A stretch of 64,000 nt of DNA, taken from assembly GCA_019925105.1 (NCBI GenBank), contig JAHGAU010000031.1, positions 446,501 to 510,500 on the forward strand, read 5' to 3'. Source of the DNA: Niebla homalea (taxonomy: Eukaryota > Ascomycota > Lecanoromycetes > Lecanorales > Ramalinaceae). Positions 1 through 12,432 of this stretch are shown here, piece after piece. The notes beneath the pieces were generated by a model. That model was not told where the DNA came from. It ran no database searches and saw only the letters and a list, made by a program, of their open reading frames with translations. The first letter of the stretch is position 1; every line of letters starts with the position of its first letter. Made by a program: the position numbers and the translations under genes.

Positions 1-1936
1 ATTCCATATTTCTTGCAAACTCATTACAATAAAGCCTGAAATGGGTCCAAACTTCACCCGCATTTCACAGAGGCTTCCCTCAATTATGTCTATATTTTAT
101 CCTCAGCTTCTTTACCCTGTATGATTTCTGGTCTTGCTCTATAGAAATGTTGGGTGGTGCTATGGTACTGCAAGGCCGACAGCTCGGATGCTGCAATCAC
201 AAAAGAGATCTCAACCGAGCGTAAAGGCTGGGATTCATGCAAGTCTTTAATTTGTCACATATAGAACAGCTTAGTATTCTGCTCACCAGCATTGTCAGTT
301 CTCCCTCTTTCAGAAACATCTTGTGAGCGGCCCTGTCCTAAAACCAAAACAGAGCAGCAACCTACAGAGCCCAGATGGACATCTCAATGTCCAAACATCC
401 GGTGCGGGGACAATGAGCATCGATAAGAGTCGCAAAGACGGAAAGATGACTAGTCTCAAATCTTCGAGCGTAAGTCTCTTCATTCTGAGTAGCAATTTAC
501 CCTTCCCAGCTATTCAAAGACTGTGAGTTCCTGCTAATGTTATGGAGAAGGAAAAAACTCAGAGCAGTACGCTACAGAGGGGAAAATTCGATGCAGAGCT
601 ATGCCGGGATACCAAACGTCTAGTCAGACCAGGGGATCGAATACTAGGTCTGCAAGAGCGAAGTCTCGGCCATACTGACCAGTCCAACACTGGCAGTCTC
701 AGTCTTACTATAAAATCACCAGACCGTTGAGCAAGCGTGGCCAAGCACTTGGAAGGGTTGCTTTATCGGGAGACCTACTTGAGCTATGCGGCCTTAGATG
801 GAAGCCATACGAAGAACGGACATGGACAATCCTAGCTTATTCTATTACGGCCAACTCACTACATTCTGATCAAGAAAAAGCCATCATTGGGCTAGCAAAC
901 TACTTGCAATCTCAGACCGCTATCGGATGTGAGTAGCATCAAGGTATTATCCTTGTCTCTCGTATGCGAATGCACGACGTCGATATCGGACATGGAACTC
1001 TGGCATACATGATAAATGTTGCTCAGCATCAGGCAGGGTACCTTCCTTCGCAGTTTCGCTCAGAGCTGGCTTTCGATATCGCCAAAACCAAGGACAGCTC
1101 GACCGCAGCGCCATATCATGGTGGACATAGTGGAAAGATGATCTCCAGTGGTGATCTGAATACACACGCAGAAGCAAGGATGGTCAATCGAAGAGGCATC
1201 CAAACCCTCGTCTTCAGAGATATTTGTCGCCAAGGTGGGTATAATTTTTGGGGGTTAATTCCAAGACGCGGTGGCCCCCAACTACTTATGATAATTTTCC
1301 ACCGCTCGAGCTTGGTATGACATATCCCGGGGATTTGCAGTCCTGTCGCAAGTGACGAGCCGACAATAGCGTTGAGTTTTGCATCACGTCTTCGGTCTGT
1401 CAGAATACCCACACGTCCTAACCTGAAAGCCTTCCAAGACAACTTGACTATGATGTGAAGTCCATCATCTTTGACCTGATAGCTGGGATACTCGATCCAT
1501 CTGGTTTACTGTGCTAATACTAGCTTGTCTGATGCTGTCGGCTGTAGGCTTTATAGAACACATTCCGTCACTGAGATAGCGAAGGTTCTGTCTTCGTCTG
1601 GGCAAGATGAGCGCCGTTTGATAGTGACTTCACATTGTGGTATTATCGCCAGGAGTATGATAAATGCAGACATCGTTTCTTCAATCAGACTCACGGAAAA
1701 TGACGTATCATAAATTGAAGAGTTTAAGTCATAAAACATTGAGCGCCATAGCAAGCATCTTATCTGCCATGAAAGTCTTCTTACTATTGCCGCTTGTTAC
1801 AGATATATGATCTGCATCGCCAATATTGAACCCTCGTCAAAGTGTGAACGCCACCGTCTTGGGGCTTCCCCTCTATGGAATTGCTCCATAGGTGTTCACA
1901 GCGTGCAACGCGCAGTAAGGGTCAGCCCTGGAGGAC

Positions 1937-2790
1937 TTGTTTTCTAAAACCGCCAGCTCTATGAAAACGGACGTTTTACCGGCCCTCGACCCGCCTTCAT
2001 CTAGCGGTGCCTATGAAATTTTTTTCTCGACCTTGGATCCTACATTTGTCAGCAGGCCATTCCAGTGGTTCGATTCGGCCGGCCAAACATCATCTGCCTC
2101 AACGACCACGTTCCAGAACTCGCGGCGGCGTTGAAGATTTGTTCCCAGGGCAATACCCCGTTTGCTTTTACCAAATCCACCGACATATTCCTATGCCCCG
2201 CCTGCTTCGATGAGCTTAGAGCGTTCCAGGCACAGAATGGCGACAACTGTTCGTCTGTGGTCGGAAGCCCAGCAGTGTATGTTCTTGGAGAAGCGATGTT
2301 GACATCCCAATCTGTTTGGTAGGTTCCTCGATCATAATGACGGTGGTCAACCGATGAGCCGTCCTCATACGCGAAGTAGCTCAGGTCGATTTGCATCTTA
2401 CTTTTTTGCAACCAATAATGCGACTGGGACCGACAGGCAAGTAAATACTTCGGACTCAATGAAATCATTGCCTTAAGCCCTGACGCACAGCTGCGTTCCT
2501 CAAACAATTACGCTTATTTCGCAGCTTGTGAGCCTTTTTGAACTCTCCTGAGCCCGGATCTTGTAAACTTGCTAACGTCACATCTAGGCATATATGGCAC
2601 ATGTCTCCAATACCCTGAAGGGATACAGCATGCACCTGTCAACGGCAGTATACTTGGGGGAGGGACCGCAGACTCAAATGACACTATACCAGCGGTTTTT
2701 GATGATTACCCGTATGACATCGGCTTCGATGGCGGAGAACTGGTGGCTAATCTGACTGCGATGGGTATATTATCACTAGTTCCGTAAGGT
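1937..2790 (+). pseudogene. Possible decayed protein gene fragment
   Basis: Short plus-strand frames follow one another in different registers. One, at 2,065-2,322, reads as a plausible extracellular-type segment with a cysteine pair (FLCPACF) and a further cysteine in DNCSSV. This recalls fungal secreted or metallopeptidase-like proteins, in which a similar FCP-type segment precedes the active site, but I see no HExxH zinc motif and no continuous frame. The minus-strand 152-residue frame over the same DNA (2,049-2,507) looks like a shadow. The call rests on general appearance only. Confidence 0.2.
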
Positions 2791-3421
2791 CTGATTCCTG
2801 TTGGCGCTGATAGGAACGCAAGATGGCTCTGTTCCTGCTCTGTTCGAAGGGTCATCAAAATGGTGACGGACTTGAACAGCAGCGTGTGGCCGGCACGCTC
2901 GTTGAGTTATAATTCGTTTGCAATAGTTAATACATCATACGATCACCGGTAGTCCGCACAGCCTTTGGCTGGTACTGGCGGTGTCAAGTACTACAGGCCT
3001 GAATCAAATCCAACCTCTATTTCTCACGGTTCGCGAAGCCATCGTAGTCTGCACACGTAAATGAGGGGCGTGCCCCCATCAATTTTGCTTCCAAAGGAGA
3101 AACGCTCAGTCACTAGACATTTACGGCAATATAGGCAGAATGCGGCCTCATGCGTAGGATCGAACCATACTCAATCATACAACAAGCGTCCTGCAAATTT
3201 TCCTCTTCGCTTAGCCTCAGTCATGATGTTCCTCCTGAGGGGAGCGCCCAAAGCGGTGGCGGCGGATCCCTGCATCCACAGATTTCTCCGCGCCCACGAC
3301 CACATAACGCCGAGATCAACCAAGAATTGCTGAGTCGCAACCGCCATGCCAGGATGGACCAAATGGAAGAGAAGACCTCTCCAACTGGTAAACACAAAGA
3401 GTAAGACAGCAAAAATATTGA

Positions 3422-3603
3422 TGCTCGGAGAAGGATTCGAACCTTCGTCTTCAGGGTTGTTTAACGCCATGGTCTTTAGGGAAGTTTTAATGTTTAACAG
3501 GTTATAACCCCGGTGCACCAGGTTATTGAATAGTTTAGTTTTAATAGGCCCCCATTGGATTAGGTTGTATGTTCCTGACGTGCTTCCATTGCACCATCCG
3601 AGC
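3422..3603 (-). tRNA. tRNA-like gene or tRNA-derived element with long insert
   Basis: Read on the minus strand, the ends form a perfect 7-bp acceptor stem (GCTCGGA with TCCGAGC, then A). A 4-bp D stem (GTGC/GCAC) with a GG-containing loop follows, and near the 3' end there is a 5-bp T stem (GAAGG/CCTTC) around TTCGAAT. The anticodon stem can pair TCAGG with CCTGA, but about 105 bases lie in its loop, far more than a usual tRNA intron. The expected U33 is not where the simplest fold puts it, so I assign no anticodon. It may be an intron-bearing tRNA, a tRNA pseudogene, or a SINE-like unit. A diverged relative lies at 4,099-4,274. Confidence 0.45.
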
Positions 3604-4098
3604 TGATGATGGAGTATTACAATTTGAATATATATTCCAGGGAAAAAAAGACTGGTCACTCTTGGCTTGAGAAGCGCGCGCATGAGGTGACGATATGTTC
3701 CCAATGTGCGAGCGTTTCTGGACCTCATTAATCCTTCTGAAAACTGGAAGTGCTGCTCGAGTAGCACTTACATGAGATTTTTTGTATTCAGATTTGCTCC
3801 AATGAGCTTGATCGATAGATCCCATGTCTCATTCCAGGACGATCGCTTCTTGCTTCTCATTTCGAGTCTCCTGGATGCTCTTGAAGGGGAATACATCTAT
3901 TAGAAGATGAATTGGGCTCTGTCATCACAAATTCGGGACGGTATCCTGTGCTGCAGCTCAGATCTCGCATCCGCCGGCGTCCCAACCACAAAGCCATGAT
4001 CAGAAGATGCGCAGTCTTCACATGATGTGATGAGGGCAGAAATGGGGATACAGACTGTCGGAATAACCATTTCACAGTGTTGAAAGGCAAAAACTTGT

Positions 4099-4274
4099 TG
4101 CTAGAAGAGGGACTCGACCCATCATCTCCAAGCTCTCGTGTTCGACGTCAATGCGCAGCGGAAGTATATTCGTATATAATATGGGCCTATAACCCGCAGC
4201 TCCATGTATGCTGCACTCCATTCAGCAAGGGTAGTCTCAGTTTCCTGAGGTGCTATCCTTTGCACGATTCGAGC
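4099..4274 (-). tRNA. Second, more degenerate tRNA-like element
   Basis: On the minus strand the element starts GCTCGAA and ends TTCTAGC then A, an acceptor stem with one mismatch. The D stem is again GTGC/GCAC, and the T loop is GTCGAGT with one mismatch in its stem. The first 34 bases resemble those of the element at 3,422-3,603 closely, the total length is similar (176 against 182), and both have a roughly 100-base insert in the anticodon region containing GGGTTATA. The anticodon stem pairs poorly, so this copy is probably inactive. Confidence 0.35.
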
Positions 4275-5381
4275 TGTGGGAGATATCGCTAATCTTAAAC
4301 CATGTACTCTTACATTTGTGGCTGCTGGTCCTTGAACCTTGTATAGCGAACTCAAAGCCGTCAATGGCTATTCAGCAGGAAAATTTATAACCTGACAAAA
4401 ACGTGCTCCTCACCTCGAATTCTCTCATCTACCAAAGAAGGCCGAAGAGGCTCTCATGGACGCCCGTGGAATCAAGCTTCAAGCGGACTGCAGATGAGCA
4501 TACCCATGGTCGACCAACTTCGTGCGTTTTGTCCCTTCTTTCTGGAGGTATTTATCCGGTCAAATGCAAGTTGCTTTAGAATCATGAAAGCCGACTTACA
4601 GTGAGTCCATGGCAGGTTCCAAACGAAGTCAATTTACTGGGTCTGTGCATGCTAAGGACACTGGCGGTCCCAATTGTAGGGAAGTCAGCATAGTTGAGCT
4701 CATGCGCGTTGAAGAGTGAGCTCAATTCCAATTATGGGCTGCCAAAATTGACTCCACGCAATCGTAAGTTGTGCTCGATCGACTGTGTCTGCTCAAAGCT
4801 ACTCGTCTAACTTCTAAGAAAGCCAGAAAATGTGTCCAAATTGCTAGAAAGGACCTACTCTATATTTCTGATCGCATATATATAGTATGTAAATCGAGCA
4901 GAGTACTAGAGCCATGTTCTTCCGATTTTATCCAATAGAACGTCCAGATGAGCATTGAGTCGTGAAATTAATATCATTAGCGCCTTCCTTGTAATGTTAC
5001 TACCGCCACAACGCTATCCAGTCATGTGTACCCACACACCAATCTTTCAGTAGCATCAAACATTGCACATTTGCTGGGTATGTCTTTAGTGGGTTACTTG
5101 GCTGCCGCATCTATTTTGTGTATATCGCTATCATTTGTCAGAGGGTTGATCAGGAGATACCATCAGCTTCGAGACAGGCCCGTCCTATTCATTCTTATTC
5201 TTACAATCGGTGACGACCCTCCCGTGGATGAGCTGGTGCAGGAACTTGTAGCAGAGGCAGAGGAAGATTGGGCAATCGAACTACAGAGGATCTGATTCCA
5301 AAGGTTGTCCGCATTGCTAAAGGAATTCCCGTTGTTTACACACTGACCAAGGCAATGCACCGAGCAGCCCACCAAAACAAC

Positions 5382-6806
5382 ATGGCATTCAACGAAAGGG
5401 GAAGATCTCGCACACGCGCTATGCACGATTTCGACTTTATCTCCGATGGCTCTCAATTGGAGTCACAACAGCTGCTTCCCTATTCATCGTATTGGACACC
5501 CGGTCGGTGGTCCATGAGGCCCAGGAGCGTGTGCAAATGGCTGAATATCTTGCTCTCTGTAACAATTACTGTGATTATGTTTCTGACTTACACTTCGCAA
5601 CACCACAGTGCAAGTCTTTCCTCTGGATTGCACTCCACTGCGGCCGTCACCAAGTTGGTCAAACCAGAAGGCGTACACGTCTATGGCTTGGTGTTCTACG
5701 GCAGACGTGACACTGCCGAGGTTCTCAATTGCTACCTACAGAAAAACCTAGTGGTCAATGGAGGCTGGCTGGAAGAAGTGCGCTTTGTTGTCAATACCGA
5801 TCGTGACGAAGATTTGGGCTGGATCAGCAGGACCACCAAATCAGTGCCCGGCTACACCATGGTTCACCTAGAGGCAGGAACAGATGCTCGTGACTATGAA
5901 CGACTCTGGAAACAAGCTATTCACCACGACGAGCGCTATCAAAATATCTACATCAAATTCGACGACGACCTCGTATGGCTGAGCGATACAGCAGTCGAGG
6001 AGGTCGTCACCTCGCTGTACAATCACAATGAGGCCTTCGTTGTCCTCGGTAACCTGGTCAACTCAGCCGCCTTAGGGTGGATGCATTTACATCAAGGCGC
6101 TATTCATGGCTTCCTGCCCGAACGTTTTCCTCCAACGGACCCGCATCCACTGGCATATGGTCCACAAGCCTGGCGTATCACAGCCCTTCCACCCTACACA
6201 AGACCAAATAGTGAGGAGAAAACGCAACCTTTCCCTGATACGAAAAAAGCCTTTGACGGTGACCGTGCCGCTATTGGGGATGTAGGGGGTCCTCCCTATT
6301 TCAATCACCGCTGGCTACCTGTTCCATATTCCCTGCTTGACCGGACACCAATGTGGCGTTCCGAATATTCTCCAAACAGCCCCGACTGGCGAGGCTGGCA
6401 GCTCGGCGCTCAACAGCACTACTCGCTTCTTCAGAATCTCGAGCTTGATGATGGGCTTTCGGCATATCACTTTGGTGACAAGGAAGGGCTATGGAATATG
6501 CATTACATGCACGCCAACATCAATCTCATGGCTGTCTGGGCGGACGACATCCTCGACAATCTTCCATTCGATGTTCCCGAAGATGATGAAGCACATTTCA
6601 CGGTGCACTTACCCCAGAAGCTGAAGAAGCAGGTCTATGTGCAGACGCGGGCGATAGCAAGCCACTTCAGCTTTGGTACGCAGAGGGAGATGTATGATAC
6701 GGATCTTCTGGGGCGGTACCGGGCATATGCGAATGAGAATGTCTGCAACAAGCAGAATCAGATCCTGGTTACGAATACGGATAGCGAGGGTAAGGCTGAG
6801 TGGTGA
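5382..6806 (+). CDS. Type II membrane glycosyltransferase-like protein, function unknown
   Basis: One uninterrupted frame encodes 474 residues from the ATG at 5,382, which sits in a good context (ACAACATGG). The frame is open further upstream to 5,268, but the start there is weaker. A cytoplasmic tail of about 70 residues rich in Arg and Ser is followed by one membrane segment near residues 70-90, as in Golgi type II enzymes. The rest is luminal, with an aspartate cluster (KFDDDLVWL) near residues 195-203 that resembles the metal- and nucleotide-sugar-binding DxD motif. I recognise this as a conserved fungal hypothetical type and not as a named family, so donor and acceptor are unknown. No intron is needed. 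Confidence 0.7.
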   Translation: MAFNERGRSRTRAMHDFDFISDGSQLESQQLLPYSSYWTPGRWSMRPRSVCKWLNILLSVTITVIMFLTYTSQHHSASLSSGLHSTAAVTKLVKPEGVHVYGLVFYGRRDTAEVLNCYLQKNLVVNGGWLEEVRFVVNTDRDEDLGWISRTTKSVPGYTMVHLEAGTDARDYERLWKQAIHHDERYQNIYIKFDDDLVWLSDTAVEEVVTSLYNHNEAFVVLGNLVNSAALGWMHLHQGAIHGFLPERFPPTDPHPLAYGPQAWRITALPPYTRPNSEEKTQPFPDTKKAFDGDRAAIGDVGGPPYFNHRWLPVPYSLLDRTPMWRSEYSPNSPDWRGWQLGAQQHYSLLQNLELDDGLSAYHFGDKEGLWNMHYMHANINLMAVWADDILDNLPFDVPEDDEAHFTVHLPQKLKKQVYVQTRAIASHFSFGTQREMYDTDLLGRYRAYANENVCNKQNQILVTNTDSEGKAEW

Positions 6807-8728
6807 CACTTTCGAGACAGAGTTGTATGCTAGGTTTGGTGGATAGGTGAGCAAGTCACGCTAGTGACTTCTCTGACATAGTATTTGAAATGAAAGACCC
6901 ACTTTCCAATGTTTGCTAGGTGGAAAATTGCTAGCGTGGCCCTTTGAACCACCCATCCGGTGCCATAGGTGTCCAAATACGGTATAGTCGGGTCAATGTG
7001 TCAAGCCTAGGGATACGAGCTTGACACATAGGCCTTCAACGTACCCAATTGGCCGAGGACCACCTACATCATTAATCTCGCTTAGCAACATGGCTGAGGC
7101 GGAGCGGCTTCCATCACATTCTCTACCCGGCACTGACCAAAGGGTATAAATATCCCAGTCCCCTCCGCCCTCCTCCTTCTTCACCCTCGAACACGGGCAG
7201 TCCACTCTGTCCAAGGTCAGTCCACTCTTCCCCCAAGGTTAGGTCCTTCAGTCAACCTCGGAATCCGACGGCATCTTACCCATCGGATTCCCTTCCCCTT
7301 CGACTGGGGGTCGCGGCCCCCGGTCGTCGGCTCCATGTCCTGTGTGGCGACCTCTTAGGGTATCCACAGGTGTTTGCCCTAGTTGGCACTCACCGGTTGG
7401 TTGCGCGAGGGCGGGATGAACCCACCGAGGCGCAGGCACGGGGCATGCGAGGCTTGGTCTCAAGGGTCTAAGGATGGCTACAGCTCTGCGGCAGGGAGAG
7501 CATCCGGCTCACAAGTCCCGGTGATCCTCTCCCCAGTTGTACGAGCATCGCCTCCGCTGGGGGGGGGCTAGGGTCATCTGTGCAGGCTGCGCAGGGCTTC
7601 GACGAGGTTGAACTGTCGTAGGATGGTGGAAAGCGGGGGCCCCTTCGCTGACAGAGATTGACAGGGCGGCCAGCTTATGATCTCAACCTGTCCGTTGGTG
7701 CTGGCTACGAGTCCCCGGCTTGGCTACCTTGGGCTGCCCTTTATTGGAGCTGTAGCCGAGCTGGGGCAGCTAAGAGATCAAAAAAGGTATGTTGTCCCTT
7801 GTGTAGTCTTAGCTGATCGATGGCAATGGTGGGCGGGCGAGGATAGCTTGGGGGACTTGGGAGTCTTTTTGTAGATAGTAGATAGTTGCAGCAGACAAAT
7901 CAATATTCTTTCTTCTAATGAATGTTTCCGAGTATGATCGCTTTGACTGATTGCACACCAATAATTCCAACGTCCAATAGTCCCAGCCTTGAATTTGCGC
8001 TCCCACGTATTGAATACTTCTGGGAAATGTGAGAGAAGTGAATAGTATCAACACCCATGGCAGGAACTTGTCACCTCAACCAGTACGAAGCAAAAGCAAG
8101 CGAAGCGTTACTGACTGATATATCACAAAGATGTACATCACAAGGATGCAGCAGTGCCGTTCTGACAGAGCCTGGGAGACAGGACAGAGAGCAAGATGGA
8201 ATACCAAAGTATTATTGCGGGAAAGACCGGTGTGGCAGATCGAGGGGTTGATGCCTTCCCGTACACGAACTTGAAAACCGACGGTCCCTTCCTTCTTGTT
8301 GTTTGTCGGATCCCGATCAATCGAAGAGAAACCCACCCAATGGACGACGCGTGCCACGTTGATTTTGGATTTGAGAAGAGGTGGAGCGGCCATGGTGGCT
8401 GTTTCGAGGCATGTTGAATGGATGGATGGATGGATGGGTACACAGGATGGGATTTCGATAGCTTAGTAGCGGCTTAGAGCTAGAAGGTCACGTTGGGCAA
8501 GCGGACCAAGTCAAGCATGTAGCCAGTTAGACTTGTCAAGGAGCGATGATGCGAAGAGTCAAGGTTAGCTGACGATCATCGACGCTGCTGGAGTATGGCA
8601 GCAGTTGTCTGGCTAGCCTGGGCTACAACTTCAGGACCATTACGATCGCCAGGTCCGAGAATTTTTGGGTTGGATGACCGACGGCGGGAGATCACATGCA
8701 CCGTGTAGGAGAAGTAGATTTGAATAGC
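6807..8728. other. Intergenic region, 1.9 kb
   Basis: No coding region can be supported. A TATAAATA element at about 7,144-7,151 is followed by a pyrimidine-rich stretch, which looks like a fungal promoter reading to the right, but no frame over about 75 codons follows and no splice pattern makes a convincing protein. It could drive a non-coding RNA or be the relic of a lost gene. A short GGAT run of about 20 bases lies near 8,417-8,437. Confidence 0.5.
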
Positions 8729-10697
8729 TTACGTGACATCGATACTCACGATCCGGATTTCCTCCTGCGGCCGCTCCTTCCACACCCTCACCCCTTCAAT
8801 CTTCTTCACCACGTCCAGGCCGCCCACTGCACGGCCAAATACCGTGTGCTTGCCATCCAACCACGGACACCGGTCCGTCGTGATGAAGAATTGACTACCG
8901 TTGGTGTTCGGCCCGGCATTCGCCATGCTCAGCGTGAAGGGCTGATCGTGCTTGACCGAACTGCTGAACTCGTCCTCGAACTCCTTGCCCCAGATGGACT
9001 CGCCGCCCGTGCCGTCACCGAGGGGGTCACCGCCTTGGATCATGAATTTCTTGATCACCCGGTGGAAGAGCGTGTTGTTGTAGTAACCCCGGCGGGCATG
9101 CGTGACGAAATTCTCCACCGCTTTGGGGGCGGAGGCCGGGAAGAGGCGGAGCGTGATGTCGCCCATGGTGGTGTGCATGTTCGCCTGCGTGCCGGTCTCG
9201 GCCTGCTTCTTGGCTGGCTGCAGTGCGCCGGCGTCGAGCTGGGTCGGCTTCTCGTTCTGGATGTCGCGGCTGGACTTGGAGATGTCGGTCTCGTTGCTGA
9301 AGAGGTAGAAGCGCGGTTTGCCCACCGCGGTGCAGACGAGTAAGGGGTCGCGCTCCTCGGCTTCTTGGAGCAACGGGTTGGAGGAGGCGGCCATGGCGAC
9401 GGTGGTGATGGATTTTTGCTGCGGAGCGCCTTGGTAGAGGCAGAGGTTGAGGGCGCGGAAGGGTTCGGTGTCGGCGTAGACTTTGACGACGCGATTGGTG
9501 AGGGTGTTGAGGACTTTGATGCCGTGTAGGGAGCCGTAGAGGATGAAGTTGGAGGATTCGTCGAAGATGACATTGATCCGCGAGGCGAGCTGGGGGTTTT
9601 CGACGTCACGCTCGGTGGCAAGGCGGCGACCGAATTCGACCTCTTCGAGTAGGGCGAGGGAGGTACCAGCTTGTTGCATCTCGGTGATGGTGGTGAGAGA
9701 TTCGTCGTAGGTGCGGTAGAGCTTGCCGGTGGGGAAGTCAAAGACGCGGACTTTGCGGTCAGGGAGCGAGAAGGTTGCGAACTGGCTGCCGGATGGGGAG
9801 ATGGTGATGGATGTTGGGAGACTCTTGGCCTTTTTGAATGCAAAGAGGTCTGTCGAGCTTTTGTATTTGAAGACATTGTCAGGCTTCTCGTAAGACGAAT
9901 GGGGCTGCCAGTACTCCACCATGCCATTGTCGTCAGCTGAAATGGCGCAGTCATACTGATTGTTATAAGCAATGGCCCTGACAGAGCTTCTATGCAATCT
10001 GTCTATGGTATGCAAAGGGGCCTGTGATTCCCCTCTCCCATCAAATATCTGGATCTGAGGGCTATCATCAACTGAGACCGCCAAAAGGGGCAGAGACGCT
10101 CCACGCCTGTGCACCCAGCAGATGGAGCTGGGAACATTTTGTAGCTGCAGGATTGACAGCAGGTCAAATGTGACCACGTCGAATATTTTGATCGTCTTGT
10201 CTGCTCCCGCTGTAGCAAAGCTCCTCCCATCCTGGCTGACGCTGACGTTTCTGATCTCGCCAGTATGTGCCCGGAACTCTTTGACCGACTCAATGCCTTC
10301 GGCAGCTTTCTTCCAGAATTTGACGACTCCATCGACAGAGCTTGTGATCAGAAAGTCGGTCAATGGCGTGACGGTCACGAAGGCCAGTTGATCCTTATGC
10401 ATCAAAGACCTCGAATATCGCGCAGACGCTGGAAGGGCAGTGATGTAGAGCTTTTCGTAGGGTAGCTTGCGTTTCTTCTTCTTGGGCGCATCTGAAGGCA
10501 GGGCTGGACCGAAGTCATCGTCGGAAGAGGCGCCTATTTAGATGATCAGTGAACCAATGTCGATAGATATTCGAGGATGGCATCAGGTCCTCACTGTCGC
10601 CATTGCCATTTGCGCTGACATGATCATGTTGCGCGGCACCGTCTTCGTAAGCGTCACGCGACCGCTTTCTTTCTGCAGAGGAAGCGAGATCAGCCAT
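8729..10697 (-). CDS. PPWD1: WD40-repeat cyclophilin (peptidyl-prolyl cis-trans isomerase, PPWD1 type)
   Basis: Two exons (10,697-10,595 and 10,533-8,729, intron with GTGAGG donor and a CTAAATAG acceptor end) give 635 residues, close to the 646 of human PPWD1. After a charged N-terminus with a basic KKKKRK stretch comes the segment around LPYEKLY and SRSLMHKD that marks this family, then WD40 repeats to about residue 400 and a C-terminal cyclophilin domain from about 475. Active-site residues are present: FHRVI, FMIQGGD, and the Trp and His of WLDGKHT. The family is nuclear and associated with the spliceosome; the enzyme isomerises peptidyl-prolyl bonds. A perfect GTGAGT donor lies 15 bases before the stop (ATC|GTGAGT), so a further small 3' exon is possible, but the unspliced end is normal. 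Confidence 0.93.
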
Positions 10698-10971
10698 TAT
10701 CATCGAACAGCTTATGTTTGTGATTCTGCTGGAGTATCATGTTCGAATTTCGAGGATCGCAGAACTGTCGGCTCTTATCGATAAGAGGCAAATACTTAAC
10801 GTCACTCCTACTTCAGACGCAACTTTGGATCCAATACATCATTTCAAGCGTTCACTGGCCATACAGATATCGCTGTCTATATCTTGACATACCTATCACC
10901 CTTTCTCCCCCACCTGCGCTATTCCCTGTCTCATTCCAAGTCCACCAAGGAAAGGTTTGGATCTCATGGCG

Positions 10972-12432
10972 AGCTTACAGAGCCTACCCCGCGAAGTCTT
11001 GGAAATTATAGCAGGTGCTATCTCACCCACCGTGCTTCGCCAAAATGTCAACAATCTAGTGTTATGCCAGCAATGGTATCACGCAGCGTTACCAGTGTTT
11101 CTTAGAGATCTCAGTTTAGATGATGTATACCTTTCGGCCAACTCCCTAGAGCGTTTTCCACCCTCGAGCGGGCTTCTGATCCAATCGATCTGTAAAAAAG
11201 TGCAGCGTTTGTCAATTCGACTGCTTGGCCATCCATCTCCGCAAATAGCATACGAGCCTTTCCTTGTGCCTTTGAGAGACAGACATCTTCTGAAAAAGCC
11301 TGATCCGAGTGATCCAACGGGTGAATGCTCCCTCATCGACGGAATTGACATTGCTCATCTCAATACCACAATGAACGAACCCAGCGATTGGACATCTGGC
11401 CTTCCCAGGGTCTCTTCCGCTGGTGGGGGCTTGCCACTTTATGACTGGACTCGGATAATGCAAAATGAATTGCTTGATTGGAGTGAACGTGTCAATCAAG
11501 CGTTGAGAAGTCTGTCACTCAGATTTAGAGATTTCCATTCCCTCAAGGAGATCAGTCTGGAAGCATCCACCGAACCACTAATCTCTCAAAGACCGCGATG
11601 GAATTATCTCAAAAGTGAGGCAATTGCCGACTTCATCGCCGGTAAGCCCATCTCAGATGTGTTCCTTTTAATTAATCCGATCGATATCTCCAGGATTTTC
11701 CAAGTCCTAGAGCAATGTTTGACTAAGCCTTGTAGCCATCCCAACCGGAGTGCAGAGCCTGACATTCGACTTGAATGGCATTGAGTTTCCCACTACATGG
11801 AACACATACCGCAGTTCAAGGCCGACTCATCTTTGCGAAATATTAGCGCCACGTTTACACTGCTTTGAAAATGTGCGGCTTCGACTCCGTCACATGTGCC
11901 CTGCAATTTTTGACAGGAGCAAATCCCCGCAAGATCAGCCCAAGGTGGATGCAAAGTCGTCTTTACGGTCTCTCATCATCAAGCTGTCTCTGCCAGAGTC
12001 CCCTGCCCGCAAATATGCCACTCGGGGTGAAGGCGACAACCCAAATGACCAGTACTGGTTTTTTCTGTTACAAATCAAAAGCATGTCGCGTTGACCAAGT
12101 CATGCCCTGAAATCGGGAGAAGTTGCAGGTGCCAGCCATATGGGCCGCATCAAATCCCTCAATGTCTGGGGAAATCGGGCCTGGAATTCGTCAAGTCGTT
12201 CCCTAAGCTTAAGGAATGTAAGATCTGCATTTTGTCGGAGAATGAGACTGGTATGATGCATCAGAAAGGAATTGACCTTGCTATATCCCCAGACCCGATT
12301 TGGATCTCATTGTGTATAGCCAAACTGCCCAAGGATGGTGGTAGACGTTGGCAGATGTGGGAATATGTCCAAGGAAGGCAGGTTCTAGACTGGTCAGAGA
12401 CATTAGACATTGATTCCGATTATGAGCCCTAG
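10972..12432 (+). CDS. F-box-like protein, frame changes along the gene
   Basis: The N-terminus (LPREVLEIIAGAI, then a CQQWYHAALP segment) has the pattern of a fungal F-box, which would bind Skp1 in an SCF ubiquitin ligase; the rest has no family I can name. The first frame runs to 11,784, the second covers about 11,750-12,094, the third ends at 12,432. The second change fits a 44-bp intron at 12,085-12,128 (GTCGCG to TTGCAG). The first could be a 52-bp intron at 11,704-11,755, with a TGACTAAG branch site and TGCAG acceptor but a poor GTCCTA donor. If either intron is wrong the gene is frameshifted. It is divergent from the cyclophilin gene, with about 270 bp between starts. Confidence 0.6.

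Larger units (their letters stand above)
1..5000. other. Gene-poor, decayed region
   Basis: No reading frame here is long enough or coherent enough to be called a gene. Frames are short, interrupted on both strands, and do not join through convincing splice sites. The base composition is visibly more AT-rich than the gene block that begins near 5,380. Two tRNA-like elements (3,422-3,603 and 4,099-4,274) are the only structures I can support, plus weak coding remnants near 1,940-2,790. The look is that of old, mutated accessory sequence. Confidence 0.6.

Noticed and set aside
5026..5295. 89-codon hydrophobic frame just upstream of the glycosyltransferase-like gene
   Set aside because: It begins with GTG and not ATG, has no family match I can see, and overlaps the upstream extension of the next frame. 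It is more likely leader sequence.
8696..9343. 215-codon plus-strand frame
   Set aside because: It is antisense to the cyclophilin domain of the PPWD1-type gene and has the composition of a complementary-strand shadow.
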